Both the position numbers and the translations under genes were made by a program. A stretch of DNA of 34,250 bases. Source: Syntrophobacterales bacterium (GTDB lineage Bacteria > Desulfobacterota > Syntrophia > Syntrophales > UBA2192). Location of the stretch: assembly GCA_018053845.1 (NCBI GenBank), contig JAGPKU010000022.1, positions 1 through 34,250 on the forward strand, in the 5' to 3' direction. Below the pieces are notes generated by a model, which made no database searches, was not told the DNA's origin, and worked only from the letters and a program-made list of their open reading frames with translations. Each line of letters begins with the position of its first letter. The stretch's first letter is position 1. This document shows, piece by piece, positions 14,711 through 24,216 of the stretch.

Positions 14711-16315
14711 GTGGATAGAAAACCGACGCTGGGTGCCGCACCCCGGGGAAAGGGGAAGACCTCTTTCCTGGTCTGGGCGCCGGCTGCAGAGAGAGTCGAC
14801 CTGCGCATTCTGCCCCCCAAGGGCCGTCGCGTCACGATGCAGAGGCGCGACGGAGGGTATCACGGCATCGAGGTCGAAGGGATCCGGCCGGGTGACCTGT
14901 ACGTGTACCGCCTTGACGGGCTCATCGAGCGGCCCGACCCCGCCTCGCGATCCCAGCCCCTCGGCCCCTGCGGGCCCTCCGCAGTCGTCGATGACGTCGC
15001 GGCCCGGGAAAAGAGCCCCTGGCGCGGTCTCGAGCTGCGGGACACCATCTTCGCCGAACCCGTCGGAAGCGACCTTTCCTTCGACGCGATCCGTTCCCGG
15101 ATTGACCAGTTGAGCGCCCTCGGGTTCAACGCCCTCCGGGTCCCGTTGGCGGCCGGCAGGGGTTTCCCGTTCTCCGTGCCCCCATCACAGGGAGGGCCGG
15201 ATGGTCTGAAACGGCTTGTCGAAGCCTGCCACCGGCGCGGTCTTGCCGTGTTGCTCGCCCTGGACCTGTTTGAAACCGGAATCGAAGGGGAGCCCCTCGT
15301 GTTCTTCGGGCCCTACTTCACCGGCCGCGATCGGTGCTTCAATCTCGGCGGCCCCCTCAGCGACGAGGTCCGGCGATATTTCACGGAATGCGTCCTTTCC
15401 CGGTTCCGGGAGACCGGCGTCGACGCTCTCGACATCGGCCCGGTGGACGGCCTCGCGGACCCTTCCCCCCTGACGCTCCTGGAAGAACTGTCCTGCGCTG
15501 TCCACGACGAGGCGAAACGCATCGGCCGGCCCCTGCACCTCGTTGCCCGAAGCGGGCAAAACGACCCGCGGTTGATCCGACGTCGGGAAGACGGCGGGAT
15601 CGGGCTTGACGCGGTCTGGAACCCCGATTTCGAAGAGGCGCTGCACACCCTGCTGCGAGGTGCCGCCGCGGGACCCGGCAGCGACTTCGGCAGGCTCGAA
15701 CACGTCCGGAAGGCGTTTTTGGAAGGGTTTGTCTGCTCCGGCGGCTACTCTCCGACCCGACTGCGCAGGCACGGCCGCTCGTCGAGGGCCCTGCCCGGGG
15801 AGCGCTTCCTGGTCCGCGCACGCCCGGTGGCCGCGGGGGAGCGGCGTCACGGCCCCGACGGGGCAGACGTCTTTCTTTGCGCCTGCCTGCTGCTGTCCCC
15901 CTTCCTGCCGCTTCTGGCCGCGGATGGGGGTGGCCCTGCCGGCGGCGCCTGCTGCGCCGAACTGATCCGGCTGCGGAAGGAGTTGCGCGCCATGGGGCTT
16001 CTGGACAAGCAGTGCATGGGGGCCCTCGGATACGAGAGGCAGGAGGTCCTGCTCGTGCGGCACTGGAAGGACGATGCGGACCTCATCATCCTCTTCCACT
16101 TCGGCCGCCGGCCGGTCAGGATTTCCGTTCCCATCCCGGCAGGCACATGGGCCCTGCGTTTCGATTCGGCGGACAGACGGTGGGACGGGCCTGGAAGCGC
16201 TCTCCCCGGACAACTGCAGGGCGACGGCGGCGATGTCTCGCTCCCCCTCGCCCCCCTGTCCTGCGCGGTGTACCTGAGGCAGCGCGGAGAACGGACAGCG
16301 GCGAAGAACCGATGA
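14711..16315 (+). CDS. Maltooligosyltrehalose trehalohydrolase-like protein lacking catalytic residues
   Basis: A 534-residue homologue of TreZ (GH13). Residues 18 to about 95 form a CBM48-like domain (FLVWAPAAERVDLRI, GDLYVYRLDG). Residues about 110-410 follow a TreZ barrel, with LVARSGQNDPRLIRRREDGG, GLDAVWNPDFEEALHTLLRG, EGFVCSGGYSP and LLLSPFLPLL matching conserved TreZ blocks; a C-terminal beta domain follows. The nucleophile motif DGLRLDAVHA reads DALDIGPVDG (Asp to Gly243), the acid/base Glu of AESDxND reads Arg280, and NHDQ reads PVAA. Hydrolase activity is therefore unlikely; a carbohydrate-binding or regulatory role is inferred. The start is GTG at 14711 with a GAGG site. The frame is intact. 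Confidence 0.8.
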   Translation: MDRKPTLGAAPRGKGKTSFLVWAPAAERVDLRILPPKGRRVTMQRRDGGYHGIEVEGIRPGDLYVYRLDGLIERPDPASRSQPLGPCGPSAVVDDVAAREKSPWRGLELRDTIFAEPVGSDLSFDAIRSRIDQLSALGFNALRVPLAAGRGFPFSVPPSQGGPDGLKRLVEACHRRGLAVLLALDLFETGIEGEPLVFFGPYFTGRDRCFNLGGPLSDEVRRYFTECVLSRFRETGVDALDIGPVDGLADPSPLTLLEELSCAVHDEAKRIGRPLHLVARSGQNDPRLIRRREDGGIGLDAVWNPDFEEALHTLLRGAAAGPGSDFGRLEHVRKAFLEGFVCSGGYSPTRLRRHGRSSRALPGERFLVRARPVAAGERRHGPDGADVFLCACLLLSPFLPLLAADGGGPAGGACCAELIRLRKELRAMGLLDKQCMGALGYERQEVLLVRHWKDDADLIILFHFGRRPVRISVPIPAGTWALRFDSADRRWDGPGSALPGQLQGDGGDVSLPLAPLSCAVYLRQRGERTAAKNR

Positions 16316-16400
16316 AGCCATGAAGTTCGGAAAAACCGGAAGCCTTCAGCCGGTCATCAGCCCATCCAAGCTTCTCAACGTCCCAACTTCTCGAGTTCTC
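16312..16400. repeat. Inverted pair of degenerate 8-bp tandem repeats
   Basis: The left arm reads ATGAAGCC, ATGAAGTT, CGGAAAAA, CCGGAAGCC from 16312. The right arm (16366-16400), read on the minus strand, gives GAGAACTC, GAGAAGTT, GGGACGTT, GAGAAGCTT. The period is about 8 bp and the arms are inverted, but pairing between them is weak. The layout resembles the clearer elements at 19812-19915 and 28363-28502. It lies between the convergent TreZ-like and lspA genes. Confidence 0.4.
16331..16354 (-). terminator. Possible terminator of the ileS-lspA unit
   Basis: On the minus strand ACCGG and CCGGT enclose a 10-nt loop and are followed by a run of five T, about 80 nt beyond the lspA stop. The stem is short, so termination is plausible but not certain. 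Confidence 0.4.
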
Positions 16401-16434
16401 TCGTGGCGCGGGATGCACCCCGGCCTCCGGCTTC

Positions 16435-16911
16435 CTAGACCCGGCCCCGGATGAGCTTGTAGAAGAGGATGACGGCGCCCACCGTCACGGCCGAGTCGGC
16501 CACGTTGAAGGCCGGCCAGTGGTAGGTGGAGATGTAGACGTCGAGGAAGTCGATCACCTCGCCGAGGCGGATGCGGTCGATCAGGTTGCCCACCGCGCCG
16601 CCCAGGATGAGCGACATGCCGTAGGTCAGCAGGATGTCCTCCGTCTTCATCTTCACGATGTAGTAGACGATGAGGCCCGAGGCGAGGATCGAAACCCCGA
16701 TGAGGAAGAGCGCCCGAACCGTCGGCGAGGCGTCGGCCAGGAAGCCGAAGGCCGCCCCCGGGTTCCGAACGTAGGTGATGTTGAAAAACCCCTGGACGAC
16801 GGGGATGGACTCGTGCAGGGTCATGTGCGTGTCGATGTAGATCTTCGTGACCTGGTCGAGCACGGCAATGACCAGCACCGTGATGACGAACAGCAGGTAA
16901 TTTCGTTTCAC
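16435..16911 (-). CDS. lspA: Lipoprotein signal peptidase (signal peptidase II)
   Basis: Inner-membrane aspartyl protease that removes signal peptides from prolipoproteins. The 158-residue length is normal for the family. Four helices are visible, along with the motifs VLDQVTK, FFNITYVRNPGAAFG, GAVGNLIDRIRLGEVIDFLD (catalytic D112) and FNVADS (catalytic D139). The start is GTG at 16911 after a GAGGTG site; another GTG at 16917 overlaps that site. It lies 98 bp downstream of ileS, a common bacterial order, and a hairpin sits just upstream of its ribosome binding site. Confidence 0.95.
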   Translation of the reverse strand: MKRNYLLFVITVLVIAVLDQVTKIYIDTHMTLHESIPVVQGFFNITYVRNPGAAFGFLADASPTVRALFLIGVSILASGLIVYYIVKMKTEDILLTYGMSLILGGAVGNLIDRIRLGEVIDFLDVYISTYHWPAFNVADSAVTVGAVILFYKLIRGRV

Positions 16912-16920
16912 AATCACCTC

Positions 16921-16964
16921 GAAAGGGAAGGCGAAAGGATGGATGCCCTTTCGCCCTTTCTTTC
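16921..16964 (-). promoter_or_regulatory. Hairpin next to the lspA ribosome binding site
   Basis: GGCGAAAGG (16930-16938) and CCTTTCGCC (16947-16955) form a perfect 9-bp stem with an 8-nt loop; GAAAG and CTTTC can extend it past an internal loop. On the lspA transcript its 3' side ends directly before the GAGGTG site. It may affect lspA translation or processing of the ileS-lspA RNA. Confidence 0.5.
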
Positions 16965-17009
16965 TGTTCCGCCTACCCCTCGTCCCGCAACCCTCGTCCC
17001 CCGAACCCG

Positions 17010-19802
17010 CTACTGCAGGTTCGCGAGGCACCTCGGACAGATCTTCGGGTGCGCGGTGTCGCGCCCCAGCTCCTTGCTGAAGACCCAGCAGCGCTGGCAC
17101 TTCTCGCCGCCGGCCTTCGCCACGGCGATCCGGAGACCCGGCATCTCGGCGCTCTCGAAGGCCTCCGGCAGCTCCCCGCCCGGCTGCACGCTCAGGCCGG
17201 AGACGATGCAGAGCGCCCGCAGGTCTTCCTCGTGCTTCGCCAGCAGAGCGGCGAGCTTCTCCGGGCCGGCCACCGTGACGGCCGCATCGAGCGGGTGGCC
17301 GATGACCTTGCTTTTCCGGGCCGCCTCCATGGCCCGGGAGATCTCTCCCCGCACCGCGATCAGGGTCTTCCAGGTCTCGCCCAGCTTCTCGTCGGCCCAG
17401 GCCGCATCGGCCTCGGGGAACTGCGTCAGGTGCACGCTCTCGGCCTTGCCGGGCCACGCGGGCAGGCTGAGCCAGACCTCTTCGGCCGTGAAGCTCAGGA
17501 TCGGGGCGAGCAGGCGGGTCATGGCCTCGAGGATGAGGAACATGGCGCTCTGGGCCGACCGCCGGCTCTTCGACGCCTTGCCGGCGGTGTAGAGACGGTC
17601 CTTGAGAACGTCGAGGTACAGGGCGCTGAGATCGACGGTGCAGAAGTTGTACAGCGTGGTGTAGACGATGTGGAACTGGAAGTTCTCGTAGGCCTTACGG
17701 GTCCGCTCGATGATCGCCTGCAGGCGGTACAGGGCCCACCGGTCGAACTCCTCCATGTCGGCGTAGGCGACCCTGTCCTTCGTCGGGTCGAAGTCGTAGA
17801 GGTTGCCCAGGATGTAGCGGCTCGTGTTGCGGATGCGTCGGTACGCCTCGACGAGCCGCTCCAGGATCTCGTCGGAGATCCGGATGTCGACGGTGTAGTC
17901 CTCGGCGGCCACCCACAGGCGCAGGATCTCGGCGCCGAACCGGTCGATGATGGGCTGCGGCTCGATGACGTTGCCCACGGATTTCGACATCTTCTTCCCT
18001 TCCCCGTCGACGACGAAGCCGTGGGTGAGCACCGTCCTGTAAGGGGCCCGGCCGCGGGTCCCCACGCACTCGAGCAGCGACGAGTGGAACCAGCCGCGGT
18101 GCTGGTCGCTGCCCTCGAGGTACATGTCGCAGGGGGAGCGGAGGTACTCCCTCGTCTCGAGGACGGCGGCGTGGCTCACCCCCGAGTCGAACCAGACGTC
18201 GAGGATGTTCGTCTCCTTGCGGAATGTCGTGCCCTTGCAGTTCGGGCAGGCCGAGCCCGCCGGCATCAGGTCCTTCGGCTCGCGCTCGAACCAGACGTCG
18301 GCGCCGTGCTCACGCATGAGCGAAACGACGTGATCGAGGATCTCCTTCGTGGCGACGACGGTGTCGCAGTCCTTGCAGTAGAACAGGATGATGGGCACGC
18401 CCCAGAGCCGCTGGCGCGAGATGCACCAGTCGGGCCGGTTCTCCACCATCCCGTAGATCCGGTCGCGGCCCCAGCCCGGGATCCACTGGACGCTGTTGAT
18501 GCTCTCGAGGGCCTTCTTCCGCAGGCCGTTCTTCTCCATGGAAATGAACCACTGCTCGGTGGAGCGGAAGATGATGGGCTCCTTGCAGCGCCAGCAGTGG
18601 GGGTAGGAGTGCTCGATGTCGCCCATCCCCAGCAGCGCCCCCGCCTCGCGGAGCTTCTCGTTGACGGGGCCGTTGGCGTCGAAGACGAACTGGCCCGCGA
18701 AGAACGCGACGTCCTTCGTGAACCGGCCGTCCTCGTCGACGGGGGCGTAATTGTCGAGGCCGTACTCCATGCCGATCTCGTAGTCCTCGGCGCCGTGGCC
18801 CGGGGCGATGTGGACCAGGCCCGTTCCGGCGTCAAGCGTCACGAAGGGCGCCAGGATGAAGACGCTCTCCCGGTCGATGAGGGGGTGTTTCGCCTTGAGC
18901 CCCTCCATCCTCTCGCCGGGGAACTCGTCGAGGATCTCGTAGTCCTTGAACCCGAAGGCCTCCATGCAATAGTCCACGAGGTCTTTGGCCACGATGAGGA
19001 CCTCGCCCGTCCGCCTGACCTTCACGGCGGCGTAGAGGAACTCCCGGTGGAAGGCGATGGCCAGGTTGGCCGGGATCGTCCAGGGGGTCGTCGTCCAGAT
19101 GACGGCAAAGACCTTTTCGCCGGCAAGCTTCGGCCGCACAGCCGAGATGTCGGAGATCATCGGGAACTTGACGTAGATGGCCGGCGTCACGTGGTCGCCG
19201 TACTCCACCTCCGCCTCGGCCAGGGCCGTCTTGCAGGTGGCGCACCAGTAGACGGGCTTCTTGCCCTTGTAGACGTCTCCGGAGAGCATCAGCTTGGCGA
19301 ACTCGGCCGCCGTGATCGCCTCGTACTCGTAGTGCATGGTGAGGTAGGGGTTGTCCCACTCGCCGAAGACCCCGAGCCGCTTGAACTCGCTGCGCTGGAT
19401 GTCGACGAACCGCTCGGCGTACTTCCTGCAGTAGCGGCGTTTCTCGGCCTGCGTGAGGCTGCCCTTGCGGTCGCCCAGCTCCTTGTCGACCTGGTGCTCG
19501 ATGGGCAGGCCGTGGCAGTCCCACCCCGGGACGTAGATGCTGTCGAAGCCCGCCATGTTCTTGGACTTGATGACGAGGTCCTTGATGATCTTGTTGAGGG
19601 CCGTGCCGAGGTGGATGTTGCCGTTGGCGTAGGGCGGACCGTCGTGCAGGATGTAGGTGGGCCGTCCCTTGGAGACCTCGCGGATCTTCTCGTAGATCCG
19701 GATCTGCTCCCACCACCGGAGCGTCTCGGGCTCTTTCCGGGAAAGGCTCGCCTTCATGGGGAAATCGGTCCTGGGCAGGTTGAGGGTACTCTTGTAATCC
19801 AT
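17010..19802 (-). CDS. ileS: Isoleucyl-tRNA synthetase
   Basis: Charges tRNA-Ile in the cytoplasm. The 930-residue class I enzyme has the HIGH-type motif HLGT (64-67), KMSKS (604-608), the CP1 editing region between them, and a C-terminal zinc-binding domain with Cys902, Cys905, Cys922 and Cys925. The frame opens at 19853, but the ATG at 19802 has a GGAGG site and gives the usual [16 protein letters not shown] start. lspA follows. The 240 bp upstream hold the groEL terminator, a candidate promoter and a repeat element. Confidence 0.97.
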   Translation of the reverse strand: MDYKSTLNLPRTDFPMKASLSRKEPETLRWWEQIRIYEKIREVSKGRPTYILHDGPPYANGNIHLGTALNKIIKDLVIKSKNMAGFDSIYVPGWDCHGLPIEHQVDKELGDRKGSLTQAEKRRYCRKYAERFVDIQRSEFKRLGVFGEWDNPYLTMHYEYEAITAAEFAKLMLSGDVYKGKKPVYWCATCKTALAEAEVEYGDHVTPAIYVKFPMISDISAVRPKLAGEKVFAVIWTTTPWTIPANLAIAFHREFLYAAVKVRRTGEVLIVAKDLVDYCMEAFGFKDYEILDEFPGERMEGLKAKHPLIDRESVFILAPFVTLDAGTGLVHIAPGHGAEDYEIGMEYGLDNYAPVDEDGRFTKDVAFFAGQFVFDANGPVNEKLREAGALLGMGDIEHSYPHCWRCKEPIIFRSTEQWFISMEKNGLRKKALESINSVQWIPGWGRDRIYGMVENRPDWCISRQRLWGVPIILFYCKDCDTVVATKEILDHVVSLMREHGADVWFEREPKDLMPAGSACPNCKGTTFRKETNILDVWFDSGVSHAAVLETREYLRSPCDMYLEGSDQHRGWFHSSLLECVGTRGRAPYRTVLTHGFVVDGEGKKMSKSVGNVIEPQPIIDRFGAEILRLWVAAEDYTVDIRISDEILERLVEAYRRIRNTSRYILGNLYDFDPTKDRVAYADMEEFDRWALYRLQAIIERTRKAYENFQFHIVYTTLYNFCTVDLSALYLDVLKDRLYTAGKASKSRRSAQSAMFLILEAMTRLLAPILSFTAEEVWLSLPAWPGKAESVHLTQFPEADAAWADEKLGETWKTLIAVRGEISRAMEAARKSKVIGHPLDAAVTVAGPEKLAALLAKHEEDLRALCIVSGLSVQPGGELPEAFESAEMPGLRIAVAKAGGEKCQRCWVFSKELGRDTAHPKICPRCLANLQ

Positions 19803-19811
19803 GAGACCTCC

Positions 19812-19915
19812 AAGGCTAAGGGCTAAGGGCTTAGGTCCAACGGCAAAAGACAAGGAGACTATTTCTACCTCGTTCTTTGGCTTTACCCTTAGCCTTTAGC
19901 CTTATGCCCTAAGCC
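19812..19915. repeat. Inverted pair of degenerate 7-bp tandem repeats
   Basis: The left arm has GGCTAAG (19814-19820), GGCTAAG (19821-19827) and GGCTTAG (19828-19834). The right arm (19881-19915), read on the minus strand, gives GGCTTAG, GGCATAA, GGCTAAA, GGCTAAG, GGTAAAG in exact 7-bp register. About 46 bp separate the arms, so the RNA could fold into a long imperfect hairpin. The element lies in the ileS leader and ends 10 bp before its ATG. No heptamer array of this kind belongs to a riboswitch I recognise. Confidence 0.75.
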
Positions 19916-19939
19916 GTCGTTTCGCGTTTTAATTCTGTG

Positions 19940-19968
19940 CACTTATCACAATGTGCAGCGACTTTCAA
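19940..19968 (-). promoter_or_regulatory. Candidate promoter of ileS
   Basis: On the minus strand TTGAAA (19963-19968) and TAAGTG (19940-19945) are 17 bp apart. The -35 is good, the -10 poor. It lies just beyond the groEL terminator, where an ileS promoter is expected. Confidence 0.35.
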
Positions 19969-19977
19969 GGATGAAGC

Positions 19978-20012
19978 AAAAAAGGCCTCCCGCCGAAACG
20001 GGAGGCCTTTTT
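19978..20012. terminator. Rho-independent terminator after groEL
   Basis: AAAAAAGGCCTCCCG and CGGGAGGCCTTTTT form a long, perfectly paired stem around the loop CCGAAA, with a T-run on each strand. It begins 32 nt after the groEL stop and should end groESL transcription. Confidence 0.92.
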
Positions 20013-20043
20013 CAGGCACGTGGAACCGGCGAACGGCCTTCGC

Positions 20044-21991
<1,948 letters not shown>

Positions 21992-22079
21992 CCTCAAACC
22001 TCCCTTTTTATTATTGAAATCTTTAAGGATTTTTTGCTGACCCTGTCGGTAGCGGATTTTTCGCGGGAAAATCACTGGT

Positions 22080-22107
22080 ATGTTATGCATGGATAGCGGC
22101 GTGTCAA
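22080..22107 (-). promoter_or_regulatory. Promoter of groES-groEL
   Basis: On the minus strand a perfect TTGACA (22102-22107) and TAACAT (22080-22085) are 16 bp apart, which is sigma70-like. No CIRCE repeat (TTAGCACTC/GAGTGCTAA) was found, and no convincing sigma32 pattern. Confidence 0.65.
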
Positions 22108-22128
22108 GGGCACCCGTGCAAAATTTCG

Positions 22129-22153
22129 AAAAAAAAAGAGCGGAAATCCCCGC
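22129..22153 (-). terminator. Terminator candidate of the DUF47-pit unit
   Basis: On the minus strand GCGG and CCGC form a short stem followed by TC and a run of T residues. It lies about 210 nt beyond the pit stop and just upstream of the groES promoter. The stem is short, so efficiency is uncertain. Confidence 0.45.
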
Positions 22154-22360
22154 CGATGCCCGCCTCAGCCCGTCACGGGTTTCGGTTCCGCGTGAACCCC
22201 TCAATATTCATTGATTTTTCGAATCCGCGCCGAACCGGACGGCCGAGTGGCCGAGCCAGAGAATCTTCTCCGGCATCCGGGTGTCTTCCTCGGCGGATCG
22301 GGATCTGTCGTCGCCCCGTCCCGGTTGAGAAGGGACCTGAGAGGCCGGCTACGACCGCGA

Positions 22361-23359
22361 TCACTTCCAGTTCACGCAGACGAAATAGGAAAAGGCCGCG
22401 ATGAGGGCCGACATGGGGATGGTCAGGACCCAGGCCCAGATGATGGTGCCGGCGACACCCCAGCGGACCGCCGTCAGGCGCTTCGTGGCCCCCACGCCGA
22501 CGATCGCCCCGGCAATCGTGTGGGTCGTGCTGACGGGGATTCCGCCGATGGTGGCCCCGATGATGGACAGGGCCGCCGCCGTTTCTGCGCAGAACCCGCC
22601 CATGGGCGCGAGCTTCGTGATCTTCGTTCCCATCGTCTTCACGATCCTCCACCCGCCGGCCATGGTCCCCAGGGAAATGAACGCGTAGCTCGAGATAATC
22701 ACCCAGAGAGGCACATGGAAGGAACCCGTGATGTACCCCGAGCTGAAGAGGACCATGGTGATGATTCCCATGGTCTTCTGGGCGTCGTTCATGCCGTGGC
22801 TGAGGCTGTAGATGGCCGCCGAGAAGAGCTGCAGCCTCCGGAAGATCTCGTCGGCCCTCCGGACACTCTTGTCGTGGCTGAGGTTCAGCACGACGATCAT
22901 GATGAGAAACCCCAGGATCAAGCCGATCGTCGGGGAGATCACGATGAAAAGGGTCGTCTTGACGATCCCCCACCAGACGAGCACGTCGGTGCCGCCCTTC
23001 ACCAGCCCCGCCCCGATCAGTCCCCCGATCAGGGCGTGCGAGGAACTGCTGGGGAGACCCAGCCACCAGGTGATCAGATTCCACGTGATCGCGCCGATGA
23101 GCGCCGAGAGAATGAGAAAATTGTCCACGATCTGGACGTTGATGATCCCGGTGCCCACGGTCTTGGCCACCTGGACGCCGACGAAAAAGACGGCCGCAAA
23201 ATTGAAGAAGGCCGCCATGGCAACGGCCTGCTGCGGGGAGAGGACCCGGGTGGAGACCACCGTGGCGATCGAGTTGGCCGCATCGTGGAATCCGTTGATG
23301 AAGTCGAAGGCAAGCGCGGTGACGACGATGAAGATGACGAACAGAAGCGTGCTATCCAT
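22361..23359 (-). CDS. pit: Low-affinity inorganic phosphate transporter, PiT family
   Basis: A 332-residue inner-membrane phosphate carrier coupled to protons or sodium. The PiT signature FINGFHDAANSIATVVSTRV lies near the N-terminus, and its internal repeat SLSHGMNDAQKTMGIIT near residue 190. About ten hydrophobic helices are present; the length is at the short end for the family, as in many DUF47-paired carriers. The ATG at 23359 overlaps the end of the DUF47 gene by 8 bp. The pairing with a DUF47 protein is typical and suggests its activity is modulated by that partner. Confidence 0.93.
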   Translation of the reverse strand: MDSTLLFVIFIVVTALAFDFINGFHDAANSIATVVSTRVLSPQQAVAMAAFFNFAAVFFVGVQVAKTVGTGIINVQIVDNFLILSALIGAITWNLITWWLGLPSSSSHALIGGLIGAGLVKGGTDVLVWWGIVKTTLFIVISPTIGLILGFLIMIVVLNLSHDKSVRRADEIFRRLQLFSAAIYSLSHGMNDAQKTMGIITMVLFSSGYITGSFHVPLWVIISSYAFISLGTMAGGWRIVKTMGTKITKLAPMGGFCAETAAALSIIGATIGGIPVSTTHTIAGAIVGVGATKRLTAVRWGVAGTIIWAWVLTIPMSALIAAFSYFVCVNWK

Positions 23360-23972
23360 GCTTCAGGACAATGCCTTCGATGATGTTGGAGACATCCTCG
23401 CAGACGTCGATGGATTCCTCGATGCGCTCGAAGATCTCCTTCCACTTGATGAGCTCGAAGGGGTCCTTCTCGCGCTCGAAAAGGCGGGCCATGGCCGTGC
23501 GCAGAACGTAGTCCCCCTCGTTCTCCAGCGTGTTGATCTCGACGCAGCCCTCGAGGATCATCGTGAAGTTCTTCCTGTCCCGCAGGCCGTGAACGACGGC
23601 CTTGACCTTGGCGATGGCCTCCGTCAGGATCCGCATCAGGACGAAGAGCTCCTCGGCCGGCTTCTTGACCTTGTAGAGGTACATCCGCACCGCCGAGGCC
23701 TCGATCATGTCCAGAATGCTGTCCATCTTGTTGACGAGAGCATAGATGTCCTCGCGGTCCATGGGGGTCAGGAAGGTCTTGTGCATCCGCTCGTAGGCAC
23801 GGTGCGTGATGTCGTCGGCCTCGTGCTCGATCTCCTTGAGTTTCGCGAGCTTGGACTCACTGGACTCATAGTGCTCGATGATGTCGACGAAGAGCTTCCC
23901 GCCCTCCTCGATCTTGCAGGCAAGCTCCTCGAAGAGGTCGTAGAACTTCTCGTCCTTCGGGACGAACTTCAT
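23352..23972 (-). CDS. DUF47 (PhoU-like) phosphate transport regulator
   Basis: A 206-residue, all-helical cytoplasmic protein of the DUF47 family (KFYDLFEELACKIEEGGKLF, KLKEIEHEADDITHRAYERM, FLTPMDREDIYALVNKMDSI). Members resemble PhoU and usually sit beside a PiT carrier, controlling phosphate or polyphosphate balance. The ATG at 23972 has an AAGGAGG site; the frame extends 13 codons farther but without a better start. Its own promoter at 24002-24030 makes the DUF47-pit pair independent of the pst operon. Confidence 0.92.
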   Translation of the reverse strand: MKFVPKDEKFYDLFEELACKIEEGGKLFVDIIEHYESSESKLAKLKEIEHEADDITHRAYERMHKTFLTPMDREDIYALVNKMDSILDMIEASAVRMYLYKVKKPAEELFVLMRILTEAIAKVKAVVHGLRDRKNFTMILEGCVEINTLENEGDYVLRTAMARLFEREKDPFELIKWKEIFERIEESIDVCEDVSNIIEGIVLKHG

Positions 23973-24001
23973 GGCAGCCGCCTCCTTCGAGTTCGGAGCC
24001 C

Positions 24002-24030
24002 CTTGTAGCACAAAGAGACTGCCGCTTCAA
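24002..24030 (-). promoter_or_regulatory. Promoter of the DUF47-pit unit
   Basis: On the minus strand TTGAAG (24025-24030) and TACAAG (24002-24007) are 17 bp apart, about 30 bp upstream of the ATG at 23972. No Pho-box repeat is seen, so this unit seems not to be PhoB-activated. Confidence 0.55.
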
Positions 24031-24167
24031 GGCTCAATCGAAGGACGCCGGATCACGGGTATCGCCTCGATGTCGAAAGGGATTTTCGGCGGCGCGACGG
24101 GCGGTTCCACGCAGGGACGAAGCAACGCGGGAAGGGCGCCGCCCGGGAGGAAAGGTTCGGGGCGGGC

Positions 24168-24188
24168 GCGGCGGTGAAACGCCGCCGC
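24168..24188. terminator. GC-rich hairpin after phoR
   Basis: GCGGCGG (24168-24174) pairs with CCGCCGC (24182-24188) across a 7-nt loop, about 30 nt beyond the phoR stop. No T-run follows on the minus strand. It may end or protect the pst-phoU-phoR transcript. Confidence 0.35.
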
Positions 24189-24216
24189 TCGAAAACGGCG
24201 CGGGGCTGCGTATCCG

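Larger units (their letters stand above)
21992..22360 (-). other. 369-bp intergenic region between pit and groES
   Basis: No gene was recognised. From right to left it holds a hairpin at 22255-22274 (GCC-A-GAGAA pairing with TTCTC-C-GGC), a small stem with a T-run (22129-22153), the groES promoter (22080-22107), a short inverted repeat GATTTT/AAAATC at 22055-22073 near the expected start point, and the groES ribosome binding site. Confidence 0.5.

Noticed and set aside
19803-19940. T-box riboswitch before ileS
   Set aside because: The conserved T-box antiterminator motif was not found; the structure seen is a heptamer tandem repeat in two inverted arms.
21992-22107. CIRCE or sigma32 control of groESL
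   Set aside because: No TTAGCACTC/GAGTGCTAA pair is present and the promoter looks like sigma70. The small GATTTT/AAAATC repeat is too short to call an operator with confidence.
22215-22280. tRNA-like pieces (TTCGAATCC, GGCCGAGTGGCCGAG) upstream of groES
   Set aside because: No acceptor or anticodon stems can be drawn around them in either order or strand.
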